The position numbers were made by a program, and so were the translations under genes. From JAFGPS01 sp964628465 (lineage in GTDB: Bacteria; Planctomycetota; Phycisphaerae; Sedimentisphaerales; Anaerobacaceae), in the NCBI GenBank assembly GCA_964628465.1, contig CAZVOA010000016.1:1-64000 (forward strand): a stretch of DNA of 64,000 nt. Direction: 5' to 3'. Positions 7,589-17,158 of the stretch are shown piece by piece; the first letter of the stretch is position 1, and each line of letters begins with the position of its first letter. The notes beneath the pieces were generated by a model, which did no database searches, had not been told where the DNA came from, and saw only the letters and a list, made by a program, of their open reading frames with translations.

Positions 7589-9684
7589 TGACAGAAGAAA
7601 CTAATAATATACAGAATAAAATAGAATTATCAATGCCGATTCAATATATAAAAGGAGTCGGTCCGGCCAGAGCTAAAGTCTTTTCGGAACTTGGAGTTGA
7701 AACGCTTGGTGACTTGCTGGAATATTTCCCGCGCGACTGGAATTTCCTGCCTGACCCTGTAAAGATAAATCAGTTGCAGCCTAAAATGGACGCCGCAGTA
7801 ATCGGATTGATTGAATCAGTAGATTACCAGAGCTTCCGCAGGCAGCCTTTATTCGAGGCTCTTATCAGTGACGAAACGGGAATATGCAGAATCGTATGGT
7901 TCCATGGAAGTTTTTTACGAAATCAATTAGAGCCTGGACAAATAATATTTGTATATGGCAAAGCCGCTTTATATAAGCATCAGATTCAATTAACCAATCC
8001 CAAATTTCTCATTCTCGACGAGGAGAATTCAAAATCGCCGGAAGACCTTAGCGGCGGGATTTATCCTGCGACAAAAGAACTTTCCAGCAGGCAGATTAAA
8101 CATATTATCAAGCCTGTTCTTGAAATAATCGATGAGCTTGTAGAAGAGTTTTTCGATAAAGATTTTTTGAAGCATAATATTTTAATAAGCAGGAAAGATG
8201 CTTTCCGCTGGATACACCAGCCGCCGGATGAGGAAAAACTTTCTCAGGCGAAACGAAGATTAAAACACGACGAACTTTTCCTGATGCAGCTCGGACTTGC
8301 GCTTCGGCGATATAAAATACAGCATTTTTCATCAGCGACTCCATGTACTTTCTCTGATGAAATTGATAGCCGAATCAGAAAGCGGTTTCCCTTTTTACTG
8401 ACTGAAGACCAGAATAAAAGCATATCGGATATTGTACAGGATATGGGCAAACGTGAACCTATGAACCGTCTCCTGCAGGGAGATGTCGGTTCCGGCAAAA
8501 CAGTTGTCGCGCTTTATGCCGCCCTGCTTGCAATCGCGAATAAAATGCAGGTCGCGATAATGGCTCCAACGGAAATTTTAGCCGGACAGCATCTTTTAAG
8601 TATTGAAAGATATTTGAAAAACTCTCAGGTAAAAAGAACACTTATAACCGGCGGATTGTCCGGCAAAAAAAGAACTGAGCTTCTTGAAGAAATTAAGAAT
8701 GGTGACATTGATATTGTCATCGGGACTGTCGCACTTTTGCAAAGCGATATAGAATTTAAGAATTTAGGCCTGGTTGTAATAGATGAGCAGCATAAATTCG
8801 GAGTTGAGCAGCGTGCGGGATTGCGAAAACAAAGTACGCCGCACTGTCTTGTTATGACCGCTACTCCAATACCGAGAACTCTCGCTATGACCGCGTTCGG
8901 AGATTTGGATGTTTCCATAATCAGGCATTCTCCGCCGGGAAGAGGCAAAATTATAACCCGGCGGGTAGAACATGAAAACAGACAAAAAGCGTACGAATTT
9001 ATTCGCGAGCGTCTTCGTGCGAAAAAACAAGCCTATTTCGTTTATCCAAGAATAACATCCATCGAGCAAAATGGTGACATTAAAGCCGCAACGGATGAAT
9101 GGATAAATCTGTCAAAAAATGTATTTCCGGAATTTAAGGTCGAACTCCTACACGGCCAGATGCCTTCCGAAAAGAAGCAGGAAATTATGTCGGAATTTCG
9201 CAAAGGCAAAATAGACGCTCTTGTATCAACAGTTGTTATCGAAGTTGGCGTAGATGTCCCTAACGCTACAATAATGGTTATCGAAGGAGCGGACAGGTTT
9301 GGCCTTGCACAATTGCATCAGTTAAGAGGTCGTATTGGCCGTGGGGAAGCGAAATCCTACTGCTTCCTGTTTTCAGAAAGTGATAATGAGATTGCCAACA
9401 GCCGGCTTGATGTTATGACCAGAACCAATGACGGTTTCGAAATAGCGGAAAATGATTTGAGACTTCGAGGCCCCGGCGAAATGTTCAGCACGAGACAACA
9501 TGGGTTGCCGGATTTAAAAATAGCGAATATTATTGATGACTACGAATTACTGGTTATGGCAAGAAAAAACGCATTCGAGCTTGTTAATAATGACCCTATG
9601 TTAACAAAATCTGAGCATAAAAATATACGTAAAGTTTTATTGCAAAAGTTCGGTGATACTTTGGGCCTGGCGGATATTGCATAA
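7588..9684 (+). CDS. recG: ATP-dependent DNA helicase RecG
   Basis: 698 residues, typical for RecG, which reverses stalled replication forks and migrates Holliday junctions. It begins with a helix-hairpin segment (QYIKGVGPARAKVF) and a wedge/OB domain to about residue 150. Walker A GDVGSGKT is at about 297-304, the DEQH box in VVIDEQHKFGVEQR, and motif III in TATPIPRT. The C-terminal helicase lobe has QLRGRIGRG, and the TRF-like end has ENDLRLRGPGE. The start ATG overlaps the pcm stop by one base. Intact, with no oddities. Confidence 0.97.
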   Translation: MTEETNNIQNKIELSMPIQYIKGVGPARAKVFSELGVETLGDLLEYFPRDWNFLPDPVKINQLQPKMDAAVIGLIESVDYQSFRRQPLFEALISDETGICRIVWFHGSFLRNQLEPGQIIFVYGKAALYKHQIQLTNPKFLILDEENSKSPEDLSGGIYPATKELSSRQIKHIIKPVLEIIDELVEEFFDKDFLKHNILISRKDAFRWIHQPPDEEKLSQAKRRLKHDELFLMQLGLALRRYKIQHFSSATPCTFSDEIDSRIRKRFPFLLTEDQNKSISDIVQDMGKREPMNRLLQGDVGSGKTVVALYAALLAIANKMQVAIMAPTEILAGQHLLSIERYLKNSQVKRTLITGGLSGKKRTELLEEIKNGDIDIVIGTVALLQSDIEFKNLGLVVIDEQHKFGVEQRAGLRKQSTPHCLVMTATPIPRTLAMTAFGDLDVSIIRHSPPGRGKIITRRVEHENRQKAYEFIRERLRAKKQAYFVYPRITSIEQNGDIKAATDEWINLSKNVFPEFKVELLHGQMPSEKKQEIMSEFRKGKIDALVSTVVIEVGVDVPNATIMVIEGADRFGLAQLHQLRGRIGRGEAKSYCFLFSESDNEIANSRLDVMTRTNDGFEIAENDLRLRGPGEMFSTRQHGLPDLKIANIIDDYELLVMARKNAFELVNNDPMLTKSEHKNIRKVLLQKFGDTLGLADIA

Positions 9685-9748
9685 AATATGCTTCTTTGAT
9701 AATATATTGTAAATTGTAAATATATTCATTATTAGAAAGCGTCAAGAA

Positions 9749-10855
9749 ATGGTTAAAAATCAAAAAAGAATAGAACAGATTGCGGGCTTGTCTGTAATTA
9801 TCGCAATTTTTTTAGGCTGCGGATTTGTTTTAAAACCTTTTATTTTATCAATTCTCTGGGCGGCGATATTATGCTTTGCTACCTGGCCTTTGTATGAACT
9901 TTTGCTCAAATGGCTTAAAGGACGCCGCAATCTCGCCGCTGCTCTGATGACTTTGATACTTATCCTTGTTCTTTTCATTCCGTTATTCATGGTTGGTGTG
10001 ACATTTACCGACGGTGTTCAGTCAGTTATAGAATGGATTAGCTCTCAGGACAAAGAAAGCCTGCAAACACCTCCAGAATGGATTAATAAGATACCCTGGG
10101 TCGGTACAAAACTTAATTCTTATTGGACTGATATTGCCCAGGATACTGCACCAGCGATTGATTGGCTGAAGCCGCAACTGAAAAAAGCTGGATTGTGGCT
10201 GTTGCAGCACAGTCTGGATGTTGCCAGAGGTGTTTTCTATATTGCAATGAGTGTTTTGTTCGCGTTTTTCTTATACCGTGACGGCCAGGGAGTTGTGAAA
10301 CAAATTCGTGACGGCTTCCAAAAAATAAGCGGTGACTATTCTCAGCATCTGATGGAAATAGTTAAAACTACAACTCGAAGTGTTGTTTATGGTGTCATAG
10401 GAACCGCCCTGGCACAGGGCATAGTGGCATGGATCGGATTTTCTATAGCAGGATTACCTTCTCCGATGATTCTTGCTATGTTCACATTTTTTCTAAGCTT
10501 TATTCCGATTGGTCCACCTGTTATCTGGATTGGAGCTTCTATCTGGCTTTTCGTGGGAGGAAAAACCGGCTGGGGTATTTTTATGGTAATTTATGGCATA
10601 TTGGCAATCAGCAGCGTAGATAATGTTATAAAACCTTATATCATCAGCAAAGGCTCCAAACTTCCATTTATTGTAATGTTCATTGGAGTATTAGGTGGAA
10701 TTGCTACGTTCGGTTTCATTGGTGTTTTTCTTGGCCCGACACTTTTGGCTGTAGGCTATAGTCTGGCAAAAGAGATTCTTATTAATCGAACATCAAACGC
10801 GGATTTGAAAAAAAAGGCCAAACAGAAAAACACTGATAATCCTGCAGAAGTATAA
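9749..10855 (+). CDS. AI-2E family transporter (PerM/YdiK-like)
   Basis: 368 residues with about eight membrane spans and the long central soluble stretch typical of the AI-2E exporter family. The family region spans the last third: GTALAQGIVAWIGF, then PVIWIGASIWL and SSVDNVIKPYIIS, which contains the conserved D-N-x-x-K-P. Members export autoinducer-2 in some bacteria or exchange sodium/protons in others, so the substrate here is open. The C-terminus is basic and probably cytoplasmic. It lies 64 bases after recG on the same strand. Confidence 0.88.
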   Translation: MVKNQKRIEQIAGLSVIIAIFLGCGFVLKPFILSILWAAILCFATWPLYELLLKWLKGRRNLAAALMTLILILVLFIPLFMVGVTFTDGVQSVIEWISSQDKESLQTPPEWINKIPWVGTKLNSYWTDIAQDTAPAIDWLKPQLKKAGLWLLQHSLDVARGVFYIAMSVLFAFFLYRDGQGVVKQIRDGFQKISGDYSQHLMEIVKTTTRSVVYGVIGTALAQGIVAWIGFSIAGLPSPMILAMFTFFLSFIPIGPPVIWIGASIWLFVGGKTGWGIFMVIYGILAISSVDNVIKPYIISKGSKLPFIVMFIGVLGGIATFGFIGVFLGPTLLAVGYSLAKEILINRTSNADLKKKAKQKNTDNPAEV

Positions 10856-10998
10856 AATACATGTAAAACTTTATTATATAAATTCTTCAATAATATGGAC
10901 TTAGCAGATATAGCGTGAATACTTTTTGTTTTTAGGTTTGCGTTTTTTTCATTTTCAATTTACAATCATACCTCAAACTAATCGAAAAATAACAAGAT

Positions 10999-12774
10999 AT
11001 GCAGCTTTTGTATGAAAATAAACAGTTAGAGAGGGTTTTGATTGTTATCAGCGCAGTAACATCCGCGATGGTAGTAGCTACCTTCGTACTGCTGTTTGGT
11101 TTCGATCAGCCGCTGTTCCCTGCCAAAATTTTGTATAGTACACAAATTATACTGCTTTGTGTATTTATAACAGAAAAGTTATTGCGTTGTAAAAATTGTT
11201 CTATAAAAAGACAATTCATTCGTAATTACTGGTTCGAAATCCCCCTTTTCTTCGGTCTTGCGATTGCGACCATAGGAGCAGGTCGCTGGTTTGCGATTGA
11301 AGAGGGGCAGGCAAGAGACTTACAGCATTTTGCGGTGGGAATTTACCTTGTTTTGCAGGTAGTTATAAAACTTTGCAGAACCAGTATCAACATGGCCGCT
11401 ACTGGTAAAAATCCAACTCAGACTTTAATTATAAGCTTTATCGTGCTAATCCTTTCAGGCGCTGGAGTTCTCATGCTTCCTATCGCCGCTAATGGCGAAA
11501 ATATCAGCTTTATCGATGCGTTATTTACATCGACCAGCGCGACATGTGTTACAGGTCTTGTAGTAAAAGATACCGGAAGCGATTTCAGTTTAATTGGACA
11601 AATTGTTATTCTTACCCTTATTCAGCTTGGTGGACTGGGAATAGTTATCTTTGGAGCGGTTATTGCGCTTTTACTTGGACAGGCATTCAGCCATCGTGAG
11701 TCGGCGGCTATGCAGGACTTACTTAGCGCACGTACTTTAAACAAAATCGGAAATATGATCGCGTTTATTTTTGGCGGAACAGTTTTTGTCGAAGCGATAG
11801 GAGCAGTTTGCCTGTACGGGATGTGGGATAAAGATATTCCTCATAATCGATGGTTTTGCAGTGTTTTCCATTCAATCAGCGCTTTCTGCAACGCTGGTTT
11901 CGGTTTGTTCGAAAACAGCCTTATTAATTACAATAGAAACTGGCAGGTATATTTAATAATATGTCCCTTAATAATTTTTGGCGGCCTTGGCTTTGCAGTG
12001 CTTTATGATTTAGTATATATCCTTTCAGATCGATTTAAAAGATTTTTGAAAAGGACATACAGTAAATTTCATAGATTTTCGATGGAAGCGCCAAAAAGAA
12101 TGCTCTTGCAGACAAAAGTTGTTCTTATGTCAAGTTTAATATTAATTGTTTCAGGTACTATTTTATTATTACTATTTGAAAAATATGCCTCACCTGATAA
12201 ATCTGGAAACAACTTCGGAATATTGGATGCTCTGTTCCAATCTGTGACGGCAAGAACCGCCGGCTTTAATACTGTTGAAATAGATTCATTATCACCTTCA
12301 AGCAAATTTTTTACGATTATACTGATGTTTATCGGCGGTTCGCCCGGTTCTTCCGCGGGTGGTATTAAAACTGTCACTTTGGCTGTAATCTTAATGACCG
12401 CAATAGCAGCTTTACGAAAACGCGGCGAAGTTGAAATGTTCAATAGATCGGTAAGGATTATTGTTGTCGGAAGAGCTGTAACTATCACGATACTTTTCGT
12501 TATAGTTTTATTTACCACAGCACTTGCGCTCAGCATTACTGAAAATTCCAATGGATTTTCTTTTTCTGATATAATGTTCGAATCAGGTTCGGCACTTGGA
12601 ACAGTTGGGCTTACAACGGGAATAACAAGCTCTTTGACAACCGCTGGTAAATTGATTATCATTATCGTTATGCTTATAGGGCGGCTTGGACCGCTTACAC
12701 TTTTAGCTGCTTTGACTTTTAACCTAAAACCGGTCAAATATAATTATCCGGAAGAATCGTTAATAGTTGGATAA
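10999..12774 (+). CDS. trkH: Potassium uptake channel subunit TrkH/KtrB
   Basis: 591 residues. The C-terminal 430 residues form the TrkH/KtrB channel with four pore-loop repeats: TSATCVTGLVV, FCNAGFGLF, TARTAGFNTVE and ALGTVGLTTG, each giving one selectivity-filter glycine. The first 130 residues form an extra N-terminal membrane region that is longer than in typical KtrB. The next gene, eleven bases on, encodes the matching TrkA/KtrA gating subunit, so the pair is a complete K+ uptake system. The GGSPGSSAGG loop is the family gate region. Confidence 0.94.
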   Translation: MQLLYENKQLERVLIVISAVTSAMVVATFVLLFGFDQPLFPAKILYSTQIILLCVFITEKLLRCKNCSIKRQFIRNYWFEIPLFFGLAIATIGAGRWFAIEEGQARDLQHFAVGIYLVLQVVIKLCRTSINMAATGKNPTQTLIISFIVLILSGAGVLMLPIAANGENISFIDALFTSTSATCVTGLVVKDTGSDFSLIGQIVILTLIQLGGLGIVIFGAVIALLLGQAFSHRESAAMQDLLSARTLNKIGNMIAFIFGGTVFVEAIGAVCLYGMWDKDIPHNRWFCSVFHSISAFCNAGFGLFENSLINYNRNWQVYLIICPLIIFGGLGFAVLYDLVYILSDRFKRFLKRTYSKFHRFSMEAPKRMLLQTKVVLMSSLILIVSGTILLLLFEKYASPDKSGNNFGILDALFQSVTARTAGFNTVEIDSLSPSSKFFTIILMFIGGSPGSSAGGIKTVTLAVILMTAIAALRKRGEVEMFNRSVRIIVVGRAVTITILFVIVLFTTALALSITENSNGFSFSDIMFESGSALGTVGLTTGITSSLTTAGKLIIIIVMLIGRLGPLTLLAALTFNLKPVKYNYPEESLIVG

Positions 12775-12785
12775 AGGAACTGAAT

Positions 12786-13475
12786 ATGGCAACATTCGCA
12801 GTAATAGGATTGGGTAGATTCGGACAGAAGTTAGCTATAGCTCTTGCGATGAGTGGCGCCGAAGTTATCGCTATCGACAAAAACCGTGAAACGGTAGAGC
12901 TTATCGCTGACCAGGTAAGTCACGCGGTCAGGCTCGACAGTACTGATGAAGAAGCACTCGTAGCTCAGGGTGTAGATAAAGTCGATGTCGCCATTATCGG
13001 TATCGGACAGGGAACAGGACGCGGATTCGAGTCGGCTATTTTGACGGTTGTTAATCTCAAGCAGCTTGGCGTAAAAAATATTTACGCTCGCGCAGAGGAC
13101 AGGATCGCTGGAGAGGTTTTCTCTAAAATCGGCGCTACTGAAGTTATCTACCCTGAAATAGAATCCGCTCAACGATGGGCGTTTAAGCTGATTGCGCCTA
13201 TGATTGGTGAAAAAATAGACTTTGCGCCTGGTTACAGTTTGGCACGAATCAAAGCTCCGCCAAGTTTCGACGGCAAAACTGTTATGGACCTTCAGCTCAG
13301 GCAAAAATATAATGTCAATCTCGTCTTAATAAAACGCGCAGATAACGATGAAAGAGTTAAAGAGCAGGATGGCAAAATAATCAATGTCCCTATGCCAAGC
13401 ACAATCATTTATCAGGATGACATTTTAATGATAGTAGGCTCCGACCCGGATTTAGCAAAACTGCCGCAGCAGTAG
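12786..13475 (+). CDS. trkA: Trk/Ktr potassium uptake regulatory subunit
   Basis: 229 residues: an RCK-N Rossmann domain (residues 1-130) and an RCK-C domain (about 140-225). The nucleotide-binding motif GLGRFGQKLAIAL is at residues 8-20, followed by acidic D at the end of strand 2 (VIAIDKN). It is single-RCK, the KtrA size, not the double-length TrkA of enterobacteria. It binds NAD(H)/ATP and gates the membrane subunit encoded just upstream. An AAAGGA ribosome site overlaps the trkH stop codon. Confidence 0.94.
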   Translation: MATFAVIGLGRFGQKLAIALAMSGAEVIAIDKNRETVELIADQVSHAVRLDSTDEEALVAQGVDKVDVAIIGIGQGTGRGFESAILTVVNLKQLGVKNIYARAEDRIAGEVFSKIGATEVIYPEIESAQRWAFKLIAPMIGEKIDFAPGYSLARIKAPPSFDGKTVMDLQLRQKYNVNLVLIKRADNDERVKEQDGKIINVPMPSTIIYQDDILMIVGSDPDLAKLPQQ

Positions 13476-13506
13476 CCTTATTTTCAGTTTTTGTTATATA
13501 TTTACA

Positions 13507-13992
13507 TTAGATTTGTGCAAGAATTACGACATAGTTTTTCCCGTAAACCTTTGCACATTTCGGACAGGTTGTGTAATAGAAGTACATCTTCTGCATTTGT
13601 TTAGCTTTCGAGACAACGTATGTTTTCATATCTTCAGCCCATTTCCCTGCATTCTGAAAGGGTCCTTCATATACTTTACACAGGAATGTCCCCGATATTT
13701 TCGCTATTTCGGCGTCTGGAACATCTTTGGTCACTGCGATATAAACATCGGATCCCCAGAGAGATTTTTCATCGCAGAGCACAATTGGTTCGGGAGAAAG
13801 GGCATTAACCTTTTGAATCTTATTCATACTCCTGACCATAACTTTGCCGAAATTGAGCGGGATATGGAAAATACTCGTCACATGATCCCTGACGAATAAT
13901 TTGTTGTCAAAAGTAACTTCCTTCTCCTGCCACGGCTCAGGATTAAATCTCGGACAACACCCCGTTTCATTTTTCTCATTAAGCTCACTCAT
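13507..13992 (-). CDS. Conserved protein of unknown function
   Basis: 161 residues, soluble, no signal peptide. Distinctive segments are CCPRFNPEPWQEKEV near the start, FVRDHVTSIFHIPLNFG, WGSDVYIAVTKDVP, and a C-terminal CPKCAKVYGKNYVVILAQ. I recall this as a widely distributed conserved family sometimes labelled as a hydrolase without biochemical support. The overall layout resembles GyrI-like small-molecule-binding folds. The two Cys pairs might bind metal. It is convergent with trkA and not obviously in an operon. Confidence 0.7.
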   Translation of the reverse strand: MSELNEKNETGCCPRFNPEPWQEKEVTFDNKLFVRDHVTSIFHIPLNFGKVMVRSMNKIQKVNALSPEPIVLCDEKSLWGSDVYIAVTKDVPDAEIAKISGTFLCKVYEGPFQNAGKWAEDMKTYVVSKAKQMQKMYFYYTTCPKCAKVYGKNYVVILAQI

Positions 13993-14113
13993 TTTTCACC
14001 TCTTTATTATATAAATCATAAAATCCCATATACGGATAATAAGAAATTATACAAATATGTACAATATAGTCCAGAAAAGAATTTATGGATAAATATCGAA
14101 AAATAGGCATAAA

Positions 14114-14140
14114 AAAACCGGTGGATAAACCACCGGTTTT
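14114..14140 (-). terminator. Rho-independent terminator after pilT
   Basis: 11-bp arms AAAACCGGTGG (14114-14124) and CCACCGGTTTT (14130-14140) with a 5-base loop. On the minus strand the stem is followed by a T run (TTTTTTTATG). It lies about 25 bases past the pilT stop. Confidence 0.88.
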
Positions 14141-14164
14141 GGGTAAATATATTTCATTTTTTGC

Positions 14165-15328
14165 TTAATTTGTTCTGATAACATCCGTGTGTTTCTTGAG
14201 TTCTTCTTCCGCGGCTTTTCTTTTGTGTTTGTGTTTACCGCCGGACATGGCTTCAATTTTTTCTCGAGCCTTATCCTGCAAAGCTCCGGGAGTACGGGCT
14301 TTATCAAGCATTTCTTCGTAAGCTATGGTACCCTCATCATAAAGATTCCAGAGATGCTCATCAAGAAGCTGCATACCAAGTTTCTTTCCAGTTTGAATAC
14401 TCGAGTCAATTCGATATGTTTTATTTTCACGTATAAGGTTCGCGATAGCCGGCGTTACAACCAAAAATTCATAAGCTGCAACACGACCTCTTCCAGATGC
14501 TTTCGGGCATAGAGCCTGACTAAGTACAGCAATCAGGTTACTCGCCAACTGGATACGGACCTGTTCCTGCTGGCTTACGGGGAACACGTCGATCAAACGT
14601 GTAATAGTACCGGCGGCACTTGTGGTGTGAACTGTGCTGAACACAAGGTGACCAGTTTCAGCGGCGGTAACAGCAGCTTCGATTGTTTCAAGGTCACGCA
14701 TTTCACCGACGAGAATAACATCAGGGTCCTGCCTCAAAACACGTCTTAAGGCTTCAGCAAAGCTCGGAACGTCCACACCGACTGAACGCTGGTTTATAAC
14801 CGACTTTTTATGATTATGATAATATTCGATAGGGTCTTCTACTGTTACAATATGACGGTCAAAATTCTCATTAATGTAATTAATCATAGAAGCAAGTGTC
14901 GTGGTTTTACCGCTTCCCGTCGGACCAGTAACGAGGAACAAACCTCTCGGTCTTCGACACAAAGCCGCACATATTTTTGGCAAACCGAGTTCATCGAATG
15001 TAAGCATCTTATACGGAATAAGACGCAAAACCATCGAAATTACACCTTTCTGTTTGAATACGGCGACACGGAATCGGCATTTATCAGCGAACGCAAAACC
15101 GAAGTCGGTACTACCGTCTTCCTGAAGTTCCTGCTGATTACGTTCAGGTGTAATACTTTTCATCAAAGCGGTCGTATCATCAGGATCGAGAACCTTTGTT
15201 TCAAGAGACCTGAGACCGCCGTCAACTCTTAATACCGGCGGGCGATTTGTAACAATATGAATATCAGAAGCACCCATAGTTACGCAGGCGTTCAATATTC
15301 TATCCATGTTGATTGTTGACATTGACAA
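14165..15328 (-). CDS. pilT: Type IV pilus retraction ATPase PilT
   Basis: 387 residues. PilT hexamers power pilus retraction and twitching. Visible are an N-terminal PAS-like domain with the ASDIHI start, Walker A GPTGSGKTTT, the Asp box around VTVEDPIEY, Walker B DVILVGEMRD and a His box ETGHLVFSTVHT. The ANLIRENK segment corresponds to the PilT-specific AIRNLIRE motif, which distinguishes it from PilB. The C-terminal 30 residues are a basic low-complexity tail (GGKHKHKRKAAEEELKKH), longer than in standard PilT. It lies 21 bases after pilB in the same operon. Confidence 0.92.
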   Translation of the reverse strand: MSMSTINMDRILNACVTMGASDIHIVTNRPPVLRVDGGLRSLETKVLDPDDTTALMKSITPERNQQELQEDGSTDFGFAFADKCRFRVAVFKQKGVISMVLRLIPYKMLTFDELGLPKICAALCRRPRGLFLVTGPTGSGKTTTLASMINYINENFDRHIVTVEDPIEYYHNHKKSVINQRSVGVDVPSFAEALRRVLRQDPDVILVGEMRDLETIEAAVTAAETGHLVFSTVHTTSAAGTITRLIDVFPVSQQEQVRIQLASNLIAVLSQALCPKASGRGRVAAYEFLVVTPAIANLIRENKTYRIDSSIQTGKKLGMQLLDEHLWNLYDEGTIAYEEMLDKARTPGALQDKAREKIEAMSGGKHKHKRKAAEEELKKHTDVIRTN

Positions 15329-15349
15329 TTCCTCTAATACTTAATCAAT

Positions 15350-17095
15350 TTATTCAGATTTTAATTCTTCTTCTGTTTGTGTTATTTTAACTATTTCAGC
15401 AGGGGTAGTAATACCCTTGAAAACTTTAATAATTCCATCATCACGAAGAGTTTTCATTCCGCCAGCTCTTGCCGCCCTTCTTAATTCTGTTGTCGGAGCT
15501 TTGGCGTATGCCAATTCACGTACTTCGTTATTCAATTCGAACATTTCAAAAATAGCAAGTCGTCCCTTGTAGCCGGTACCGGAACATTGAGTACAGCCAG
15601 CACCTTTATAAACAGGCGTTTTAGTGAGTTGTTCGCGTGTTATGCCGAGTGCCTCTGTATAGTACGGATCGGGATTCTCATCGATAACACGGCATTTTTT
15701 GCAAATAACCCTGACAAGTCGCTGAGCCATGATAGCCTGAATCGAACTTGCACAAAGGAACGGCTTAACGCCCATATCTATAAGACGTGTAATCGCGCTT
15801 GGAGCGTCATTCGTGTGAAGCGTGCTGAATACGAGGTGGCCTGTAAGAGCTGCCTGAATAGCAATATCGGCAACGACACCATCACGGATTTCACCGATAA
15901 GAATAATATTCGGAGCCTGACGCAACATAGCTCTTAAAATTTTATCGAAAGACAATCCAATGTCATCTTTTACCTGGCACTGGTTCATACCGGGGAAGTT
16001 ATATTCCACCGGGTCTTCTGCTGTAATAATTTTTTTATCCGGCTTGTTAAGTTCCTGCAAAGCCGCATAAAGCGTAGTTGTTTTACCGCTTCCCGTTGGG
16101 CCTGTTACAAGGAAGATACCGTTCGGTCGGGTAATAATACGCTGGAAAGTGTCATAATTATCTTTCTCGAAACCGAGTGATTGGACACCGATATTAACTG
16201 CATCCGGGCGCAAAATACGAAGTACAACACTTGGGCCGTGTACACCGGGCAGAGAAGAAACACGGAAGTCGATAAACTGGTCGCCGATTTGACGTTTGAT
16301 ACGGCCGTCCTGCGGCAATCTCTTCTCGGCAATATCCATACCTGAAAGAATTTTAAAACGTGTTATCAGAGCCGGCTGCATGTTTTTCGGAATATTATCA
16401 CGTTCCAAACAAACGCCATCGACACGGTATCTGATTCGCACCCTGTCGGCCATCGGCTCGATGTGAATATCGCTTGCCCTCATGTAATAGGCATTATCGA
16501 TAATAAGGTTTACAAGCCTGATAATCGGGGCATCGTCATCTTCCCCAGCTTCCTGGGCTCGTATTTTTAACTCTTGCAATTCCTGGCCAATATCGGCAAG
16601 TTCAGCAGCGGTTGCGTCTATACTATGTCTAAGTCTGTCATCTTCCTGAGTTGATTGTACTACGGTTAAATTCTTCTCTATATAAGTGCGGATTTTTGTC
16701 GGATTGCCGAGATAGCACTCCGGCTCAGTATTAAGACGGAAACGTATCGCGTCGATAGTTTCCAAATCGGAAGGATCACCAATAATAACTTTTAATTTGC
16801 CGTTACTCGAACCAAGGGGAAGAATATTATGTTTTCTAATCAAATCTTCAGGAATCAGTTTCGTCGCATCGGCAGGAATTGTCGCCTTATCGACATTGAT
16901 ATATTCTATACCAGACTGCTTTGCGAGTACTTTGGTCAGTACGTCTTCTGTAATTACGCCTTTTTCCACTAAAACTTCGCCAAGACGTTTATTGCCGCTC
17001 TTGGAACTTTTAATGGCTTCGATTAGAACCTCTTTTTTCACCAACCCGGCTTTATAAAGCAATTCACCCAAATGCCTTTGTTTTTTTGTCGTCAT
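15350..17095 (-). CDS. pilB: Type IV pilus assembly ATPase PilB / GspE
   Basis: 581 residues. Residues 1-150 form a GspE N-terminal (MshEN-like) domain with two short repeats (LGELLYKAGLVKKEVL, LGEVLVEKGVITEDVL), which in relatives binds cyclic-di-GMP. The ATPase core has Walker A GPTGSGKTTT, ITAEDPVEY, Walker B ILIGEIRD and the His box LTGHLVFSTLHT. A zinc-binding four-Cys element (CKKCR ... CTQCSGTGYKGR) marks PilB/GspE. Pilin, PilC and secretin genes are not here, so the machine is completed elsewhere. A strong promoter precedes it. Confidence 0.92.
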   Translation of the reverse strand: MTTKKQRHLGELLYKAGLVKKEVLIEAIKSSKSGNKRLGEVLVEKGVITEDVLTKVLAKQSGIEYINVDKATIPADATKLIPEDLIRKHNILPLGSSNGKLKVIIGDPSDLETIDAIRFRLNTEPECYLGNPTKIRTYIEKNLTVVQSTQEDDRLRHSIDATAAELADIGQELQELKIRAQEAGEDDDAPIIRLVNLIIDNAYYMRASDIHIEPMADRVRIRYRVDGVCLERDNIPKNMQPALITRFKILSGMDIAEKRLPQDGRIKRQIGDQFIDFRVSSLPGVHGPSVVLRILRPDAVNIGVQSLGFEKDNYDTFQRIITRPNGIFLVTGPTGSGKTTTLYAALQELNKPDKKIITAEDPVEYNFPGMNQCQVKDDIGLSFDKILRAMLRQAPNIILIGEIRDGVVADIAIQAALTGHLVFSTLHTNDAPSAITRLIDMGVKPFLCASSIQAIMAQRLVRVICKKCRVIDENPDPYYTEALGITREQLTKTPVYKGAGCTQCSGTGYKGRLAIFEMFELNNEVRELAYAKAPTTELRRAARAGGMKTLRDDGIIKVFKGITTPAEIVKITQTEEELKSE

Positions 17096-17129
17096 AGTCT
17101 CCTCGAGATTATACTAACCCCAATGCCAT

Positions 17130-17158
17130 ATTATAACAACTAAGCGGCATTAAGTCAA
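17130..17158 (-). promoter_or_regulatory. Promoter of pilB-pilT
   Basis: On the minus strand TTGACT (17158-17153) and TATAAT (17135-17130) are exactly 17 bases apart, a near-consensus sigma-70-type site. The predicted start is near 17123 and the leader about 28 bases, ending in a GAGGAG ribosome site. The -35 overlaps the end of cinA. Confidence 0.75.

Noticed and set aside
12069..12737. A 222-codon minus-strand frame inside trkH
   Set aside because: It is the antisense of a well-conserved potassium channel; no ribosome site and no family resemblance.
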